From Streptomyces sp. NRRL B-1140 (GTDB taxonomy: Bacteria; Actinomycetota; Actinomycetes; Streptomycetales; Streptomycetaceae): a DNA stretch of 64,000 nucleotides. This document shows positions 59,391 through 64,000 of this stretch, piece by piece (the stretch's first letter is position 1; every line of letters begins with the position of its first letter). The notes under the pieces are model-generated. The model was not told the origin of the DNA, ran no database searches, and saw only the letters and a program-made list of their open reading frames with translations. Position numbers and translations under genes: made by a program. Location of the stretch: assembly GCF_001280065.1 (NCBI RefSeq), contig NZ_LGEA01000103.1, positions 38,958 through 102,957 of the forward strand. The letters are read 5' to 3'.

Positions 59391-60824
59391 ATGCTGACCA
59401 TCCTCGGCTTCGCCATGATCGCGACCTTCCTGGTCCTGATCATGATGAAGAAGATGTCGCCGATCGCGGCGCTCGTGCTGATTCCCGCGCTGTTCTGCGT
59501 GTTCGTCGGCAAGGGCGCCAAGCTCGGCGACTACGTCCTCGACGGCGTGACCGACCTCGCCCCCACCGCGGCGATGCTCATGTTCGCGATCGTCTACTTC
59601 GGCGTGATGATCGACGTCGGTCTCTTCGACCCGATCGTCCGCGGAATCCTCAAATTCTGTAAGGCCGACCCGATGCGGATCGTCGTCGGCACCGCCGTGC
59701 TCGCCGCCATCGTGTCGCTGGACGGCGACGGCTCGACCACCTTCATGATCACCGTCTCGGCGATGTACCCGCTGTACAAGCGCCTGAAGATGAGCCTGGT
59801 CGTGATGACCGGTGTCGCCGCCATGGCCAACGGTGTGATGAACACCCTGCCCTGGGGCGGCCCGACCGCCCGCGCCGCGACCGCGCTGAAGGTCGACGCC
59901 AGCGACATCTTCGTCCCGATGATCCCGGCGCTCCTGGTGGGTCTGGCCTTCGTCTTCGCCCTGTCCTACGTGCTCGGCGTGCGTGAGCGCCGGCGGCTCG
60001 GCGTGCTGACGCTGGACGAGGTGCTGGAGGAGGAGAAGGAGAGCGAGACGGTCCTCGTCGGCTCCGGTGCCCCCGGCGACGGCAAGGTCTCGATGCGCAA
60101 GGGCGGCACGGCCGCCGCAGGCTCCGGCACGGACACCCCCGCCGGTGCCACGGGCTCCGCCGCCTCCGGTGACGACGGCACCTTCCAGGGCCTCGACCCC
60201 AACCGGGCCACGCTGCGCCCCAAGCTGTACTGGTTCAACGCGCTGCTCACGGTCGGCCTGCTCACCGCCATGATCATGGAGTGGCTGCCGATCCCGGTGC
60301 TGTTCCTGATCGGTGCCGCGCTCGTCCTCTCGGTGAACTTCCCGCACATCCCCGACCAGAAGGCCCGCCTGGCCGCCCACGCCGACAACGTCCTGAACGT
60401 CTCCGGCATGGTCTTCGCCGCCGCCGTCTTCACCGGCGTCCTCCAGGGCACCGGCATGGTCGACCACATGGCCAAGTGGATGGTGGACGTCATCCCCGGC
60501 AGCATGGGCCCGCACATGGCCCTCGTCACCGGCATCCTGAGCCTGCCGCTCACCTACTTCATGTCGAACGACGGCTTCTACTTCGGTGTCCTGCCCGTCC
60601 TCGCCGAGGCGGGTGCCGCGCACGGGGTCACCCCGCTGGAGATGGCCCGCGCCTCGCTGGTCGGCCAGCCGCTGCACATGTCCAGCCCGCTGGTCCCCGC
60701 CGTCTACGTCCTGGTCGGCATGGCCAAGGTCGAGTTCGGTGACCACACCAGGTTCGTCGTGAAGTGGGCCGCCCTCACCTGCCTGGTCATCCTCGGCGCG
60801 GGCATGCTGTTCGGGATCATCTGA
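59391..60824 (+). CDS. CitMHS-family citrate/cation symporter
   Basis: The 477-residue protein has about eleven TM helices and the CitMHS features: LDGDGSTTFMITVSAMYPLYKRL, NTLPWGGPTARAA and a hydrophilic central loop (about 205-275). The family takes up metal-citrate complexes (Ca, Mg, Fe). Start MLTILGF at 59391. It has its own promoter. It is followed 23 bp later by an MFS gene in the same direction, probably co-transcribed. Confidence 0.92.
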   Translation: MLTILGFAMIATFLVLIMMKKMSPIAALVLIPALFCVFVGKGAKLGDYVLDGVTDLAPTAAMLMFAIVYFGVMIDVGLFDPIVRGILKFCKADPMRIVVGTAVLAAIVSLDGDGSTTFMITVSAMYPLYKRLKMSLVVMTGVAAMANGVMNTLPWGGPTARAATALKVDASDIFVPMIPALLVGLAFVFALSYVLGVRERRRLGVLTLDEVLEEEKESETVLVGSGAPGDGKVSMRKGGTAAAGSGTDTPAGATGSAASGDDGTFQGLDPNRATLRPKLYWFNALLTVGLLTAMIMEWLPIPVLFLIGAALVLSVNFPHIPDQKARLAAHADNVLNVSGMVFAAAVFTGVLQGTGMVDHMAKWMVDVIPGSMGPHMALVTGILSLPLTYFMSNDGFYFGVLPVLAEAGAAHGVTPLEMARASLVGQPLHMSSPLVPAVYVLVGMAKVEFGDHTRFVVKWAALTCLVILGAGMLFGII

Positions 60825-60847
60825 GCCACTTCATGGAGGACGTCGTC

Positions 60848-62152
60848 GTGAGGCCCGGTGGGAACCGCGGCTGGCTGCTCCGCCTCGTCATCGCCTTCGG
60901 CTTCGCGCAGGGGGCGGTGTCGATGGCCCGGCCCGCCGTCTCCTACCGGGCCCTCGCGCTGGGCGCGGACGAGCGCGCCGTCGGTGTCATCGCCGGTGTG
61001 TACGCGCTGCTGCCCCTGTTCGCCGCCGTGCCCCTGGGCCGCCGCACCGACCACGGCCGCTGCGCGCCCCTGCTGCCGGTCGGCGTGGTGCTGATAGCCG
61101 GCGGCTGCGCCCTCAGCGGCGTGGCCGGTTCTCTGTGGACGATGGCCCTGTGGAGCGGGGTGATGGGCCTCGGGCACCTGTGCTTCGTCATCGGCTCGCA
61201 GTCCCTGGTCGCCCGCCAGTCCGCGCCACACGAGCAGGACCGCAACTTCGGCCACTTCACCATCGGCGCCGCCCTCGGCCAGCTGGTCGGCCCCATCGCC
61301 GCGGGTGCGCTGATCGGCGGCGAGGACATGGCCGGGAGCAGCGCGCTCGCCCTGGTCGCGGCGGGCGCGACCGCGGCGGTCGCGTTCACCTCGCTGTGGC
61401 GCATCGAGCATCGCCGTACGGCATCCTCGTCCACCGCGGACAAGGGGGCCCGGGTCCCGGTCCGCGGCATCCTGCGCACCCGGGGGGTGCCGGCGGGCAT
61501 CCTCATCAGCCTGGCCGTGCTGTCCGCGACCGACATCCTGACCGCCTACCTGCCGGTGGTCGGCGAGCACCGGGGCATCGCGCCGTCCGTGATCGGCGTC
61601 CTGCTCAGTCTGCGCGCCGCGGCGACGATCGCCTGCCGTCTGGTGCTGACGCCCCTGCTGCGGCTGCTCGGCCGGCCCCTGCTGCTCACGCTCACCTGTC
61701 TGCTGGCGGCCCTGCTGTGCACGGCGATCGCCCTGCCGGTGCCGGTGTGGGCGCTCGGACTGCTGCTGGCCGCGCTCGGCTTCTGCCTCGGTGTCGGTCA
61801 GCCGCTGTCCATGACGACGGTCGTCCAGGCCGCCCCCGACGACGCCCGTTCCACGGCCCTCGCGCTGCGCCTGACCGGCAACCGGCTCGGCCAGGTCGCC
61901 GCGCCCGCCGCGGCCGGACTGATCGCCGGAGTCGCGGGTGCGGCGGCGCCGTTCGTGATGCTGGGGGTGCTGTTGCTGCTGTCCTCCGGGGTCGCCGTGC
62001 GGTCACCGCGGGAGCCGGACGAGCCGGGTGAGCGGGTCGGCCGGGACGCGCCGGACGGGGCGGAGGGTCCGGACAAGCCGGGTGGTGAGGGCCGCGGCGT
62101 GCGGAGGGGCCTCGGGCGCGGGGCGCCGCTGCGCCGGAAGAGCGATATCTGA
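60848..62152 (+). CDS. MFS transporter
   Basis: The 434-residue protein has twelve TM helices with a GRRTDHGR loop 2-3 motif. The GTG at 60848 is preferred because GGAGGA lies 6 nt upstream (an ATG at 60833 overlaps that site). A hydrophilic Gly/Glu/Arg-rich tail of about 45 residues ends the protein. Substrate unknown; co-transcription with the CitMHS gene is possible. Confidence 0.85.
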   Translation: MRPGGNRGWLLRLVIAFGFAQGAVSMARPAVSYRALALGADERAVGVIAGVYALLPLFAAVPLGRRTDHGRCAPLLPVGVVLIAGGCALSGVAGSLWTMALWSGVMGLGHLCFVIGSQSLVARQSAPHEQDRNFGHFTIGAALGQLVGPIAAGALIGGEDMAGSSALALVAAGATAAVAFTSLWRIEHRRTASSSTADKGARVPVRGILRTRGVPAGILISLAVLSATDILTAYLPVVGEHRGIAPSVIGVLLSLRAAATIACRLVLTPLLRLLGRPLLLTLTCLLAALLCTAIALPVPVWALGLLLAALGFCLGVGQPLSMTTVVQAAPDDARSTALALRLTGNRLGQVAAPAAAGLIAGVAGAAAPFVMLGVLLLLSSGVAVRSPREPDEPGERVGRDAPDGAEGPDKPGGEGRGVRRGLGRGAPLRRKSDI

Positions 62153-62252
62153 CGCGTCGTAGGGCGGTGCTGCGGCCCTTTCGGCGGTGAGGTGCCAGAG
62201 AGTCAGGTGACGAGGTGTTTGTATGAAAATCATCTGACTTGGAGGCATGTTC

Positions 62253-62840
62253 ATGCCCGTCGTACCCCTCGCGCGCCGCGCCGGTACCCGCACGGCCGTC
62301 CTCGCCGCCCTCACCGTCGCAGGGACCACCCTGAGCGGGGTGTCCGCCGTCGCCGCTCCCATCCCGGGGGACAACGGAGACGTCAAGATCCACGCCAGCA
62401 CCACGGCCGCGGTCAACCAGCGCAACGACCCGAAGGTCTGCGACTTCTACCTCGCCGCGTTCAACTTCGACGCGGGTGAGCAGATCAACTGGACGATCCA
62501 GACCCAGCCCGAGGTCCCGGGCGGCGCCACGCGCACCGGCAGCTTCGTCGCCGACCCGACCGGCATGGGCCGTACCGAGGCCGTCAATCTGCCCAACGGG
62601 CAGTACAAGTTGACGTGGCTCACCGACCAGGCCCACGGTGCCGGCAAGTTCAAGGTGTTCAAGGTCGACTGCCCCACCTCCAAGCCGACGACGCCGGTCG
62701 GCGGTCCGCCCGCGGGCGGGGGCGGCATCGCCCGCAGCGAGGCCTTCACGCCGGTCACCGGCGCGGCCGCGGTCGGCCTGGCCGCCGTCGCCGGGGCGGT
62801 CTGGTTCCGTCTCCGTCGCCGCCCCGATGGCGCCGCGTAG
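62253..62840 (+). CDS. Small surface protein with a sortase-like C-terminus
   Basis: The 195-residue protein has a signal peptide (VSAVAA-P), an exported domain of about 100 residues with two Cys (DPKVCDFYLAAFNFD ... FKVDCP), a Pro/Gly linker, and a C-terminal TPVTG followed by a hydrophobic helix and RLRRRPDG. TPVTG deviates from LPxTG and LAxTG by its first residue. The ATG at 62253 is used (GGAGG 7 nt upstream; the ATG at 62247 is too close). Genes like this commonly precede a class F sortase gene, which fits the partial frame downstream. Confidence 0.75.
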   Translation: MPVVPLARRAGTRTAVLAALTVAGTTLSGVSAVAAPIPGDNGDVKIHASTTAAVNQRNDPKVCDFYLAAFNFDAGEQINWTIQTQPEVPGGATRTGSFVADPTGMGRTEAVNLPNGQYKLTWLTDQAHGAGKFKVFKVDCPTSKPTTPVGGPPAGGGGIARSEAFTPVTGAAAVGLAAVAGAVWFRLRRRPDGAA

Positions 62841-63435
62841 GCCGGGTTCCGCGGAGGGTCCCGCCCGGCCGGTGCGGGGCGGTGGCGCGCTCGGGCCCGA
62901 TGCCGGAGCGGTGAGACGGCGAGGAGGCGGCGCCGGGCCAGGCGCCGCCCCGGCGGATCGGCGGGGCGGCGGTACAGGGTCCGGGGCGGCTCCGGCGGAC
63001 CGGCGCCGGGTTGGTTCCGGGTCCGGGCCGGCTCCGGCGGTTCGGCGTCGGGCTGGTTCCGGCTCCGTCGATCTGCCGCCGGGGCGGCGCGGGTCCGGGG
63101 CGGTTCGCGGGGGCCGGCGTGGAGCTGATTCAGGGTTCGCCGATGTGCCGTGGGGGCGGCGCGGGGGTGGTGCCGGGCCCGGGGCGGCTCGCGGGGGCCG
63201 GCGGGGCGCCCGATCCGGTCCCGGAGCCCGGCCCGGCTCCGGGCCTGCCGACGCTCCGGTCGTCCGGCGCGGGGGCGGGGCGGGGGTCGCCCGAGTGCCG
63301 TCGGGGTGGCGCGGGACCGGACCTGACGATGTCCGGCAGTTCCGGCGTGGGGCCGGGCCCGGCGCGGCTCGGGTGGTCCGGCGTGGGCCGGGGACCGGCT
63401 CCGGCCCGGCGGGGCGGTACGCCGCGCCCGTCGGC
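62841..63435. other. Repetitive Arg/Gly/Pro-rich stretch, coding status unclear
   Basis: The frame of the downstream partial gene is open throughout this 595-bp stretch (back to an ATG at 62827) and would encode an Arg/Gly/Pro/Ala-rich repeat with RRG motifs. Third-position G/C is only about 65-85%, below real genes here, so translation is doubtful. The DNA is built from imperfect repeats of GGTTCCGGGTCCGG- and GGGGCGGCGCGGG-like blocks. Confidence 0.4.
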
Positions 63436-64000
63436 GTGCCCCGGGGACGGCCCCGGCGGCGCTCGCGCAGGCCCTGGTACCGGACACGTGGTTACCGGCT
63501 GACGCGGACGATCGTGATGGCCGTCTCCCTGCTGCTGGTGGCCGGAGTCTGCTGGGACCGGGGCGAAGAGCCCGGAGCGACGACGGTCACGGCCCTGCGA
63601 CCGGACTTCACCACGGCCGCCCACCCGTCCGGCTCCGGATCGGACGCGGCCGAACAGGCGTCGGGCGAGGGTGAGGGCACGGCTACGGGCACAGACACGG
63701 GCCCGGGTACGAACGCCCGGCGGCCCGGCACCGGCCAGGGCAAGACCACCTTGCCCGGCACCCCAGGTACGGGCACGACTGCCCTGCCTGGCGCCCCCGG
63801 CCAGGGCAAGACCGCCCCGCCCGGCACCCCGGGCAGGGGCACGACCGCCCTGCCCGGCGCCCCCGGCCAGGGCAAGACCGCCGTGCCCGGCGCCCCCGGC
63901 CCAGGCAAGACCGCCGTGCCCCGAGCCCCAGGTGCCGCTGCCCTCCCCACTGGCCCCATCGGCCCCACCAAGCCCACCCCCGGGCCCCGCGCCCCCGGGC
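63436..64000 (+). CDS. Membrane-anchored repeat protein, probable class F sortase N-terminus (partial)
   Basis: The frame is open to the window end (no stop). From a candidate GTG at 63436 it reads a basic segment (RGRPRRRSRRPWYRTRGYRL), one TM helix (about residues 26-42, IVMAVSLLLVAGVCW), then an exported Gly/Thr/Ala-rich region and a tandem 11-residue repeat (LPGAPGQGKTA type). Class F sortases of Streptomyces have this TM-plus-Pro-rich-linker start and follow a gene like the one at 62253. The catalytic domain is beyond the window, so the call rests on context. The true start may lie further upstream (to 62827). Confidence 0.5.
   Translation, partial: MPRGRPRRRSRRPWYRTRGYRLTRTIVMAVSLLLVAGVCWDRGEEPGATTVTALRPDFTTAAHPSGSGSDAAEQASGEGEGTATGTDTGPGTNARRPGTGQGKTTLPGTPGTGTTALPGAPGQGKTAPPGTPGRGTTALPGAPGQGKTAVPGAPGPGKTAVPRAPGAAALPTGPIGPTKPTPGPRAPG
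63751..63915 (+). repeat. Five tandem 33-bp (11-residue) coding repeats
   Basis: Units start at 63751, 63784, 63817, 63850 and 63883, encoding variants of (L/P/V)PG(T/A)PG-x-G-(K/T)-T-A; a partial unit precedes and another follows. This forms an extended Pro/Gly linker after the membrane helix. Confidence 0.8.

Noticed and set aside
63011..63502. 163-residue Gly/Pro-rich plus-strand ORF
   Set aside because: It is in a different frame from the convincing TM-helix frame and has no recognisable features.

Overview
The window is high-GC actinobacterial DNA, almost certainly a Streptomyces chromosome. The evidence is strong G/C at third codon positions, GTG/TTG starts, tandem streptogrisin-type proteases, a WYL regulator, SepF, DUF5685 and DUF5925 proteins, and a SigK/RskA pair. 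From memory only (not checked), the genes resemble in content and order the S. coelicolor SCO1710-SCO1757 segment (sepF2, dnaE2, an SGNH lipase, hmgA). No rRNA, tRNA, insertion sequence, integrase, CRISPR array or prophage was seen. This is vertically inherited chromosome with a rich secretome, not an island.

Layout. 1-6.1 kb: end of a LysM protein, then a branched-chain-amino-acid-type ABC importer whose two permeases and one ATPase are fused into a single 923-residue protein, with a second ATPase (livF) and a divergent pair of lipoproteins that includes the solute-binding protein. 6.2-15.6 kb: WYL regulator, orphan ctaD, an I78-type inhibitor, PAP2 phosphatase, membrane mannosyltransferase, DHA2 drug exporter, glutaryl-CoA-dehydrogenase-like enzyme and a SepF paralogue. 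15.9-20 kb: DUF5685 protein with a Cys-rich tail, a wrecked DUF1684 gene, and two tandem streptogrisin-family proteases. 20.3-26 kb: membrane protein, then an SOS mutasome cassette (dnaE2 overlapping a truncated ImuB-like protein) preceded by two LexA-like boxes.

26-33.7 kb: cupin/MarR divergent pair with two palindromic operators, a secreted lipase, an AA10 polysaccharide monooxygenase carrying a sortase signal, acetyltransferases, a 44-residue small protein, a methyltransferase behind two PafBC-like motifs, DUF402, YtrA-type regulator and DUF72. 33.8-42 kb: DUF5925 AAA ATPase, an overlapping deacetylase/GT2/GT2 operon, a subtilase, an SGNH lipase and a Ser/Thr kinase. 42-49 kb: Ni/Co-type transporter, TPR protein and DUF4331 protein, divergent from sigK-rskA.

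49-56 kb: DrrAB-type exporter controlled by a divergent TetR through two palindromes, an orphan type-ISP-like protein, and a GntR regulator next to hmgA (tyrosine catabolism). 56-64 kb: lipoprotein-TetR coupled pair, molybdopterin oxidoreductase with a TetR-type operator, CitMHS transporter, MFS transporter, a small surface protein, and an unfinished membrane-anchored repeat protein that by context is probably a class F sortase. The most noteworthy non-coding signals are the SOS control of dnaE2, the paired DNA-damage-type promoters at 29.9 kb, and a TTAC-N6-GTAA-like motif recurring upstream of secreted hydrolase genes.
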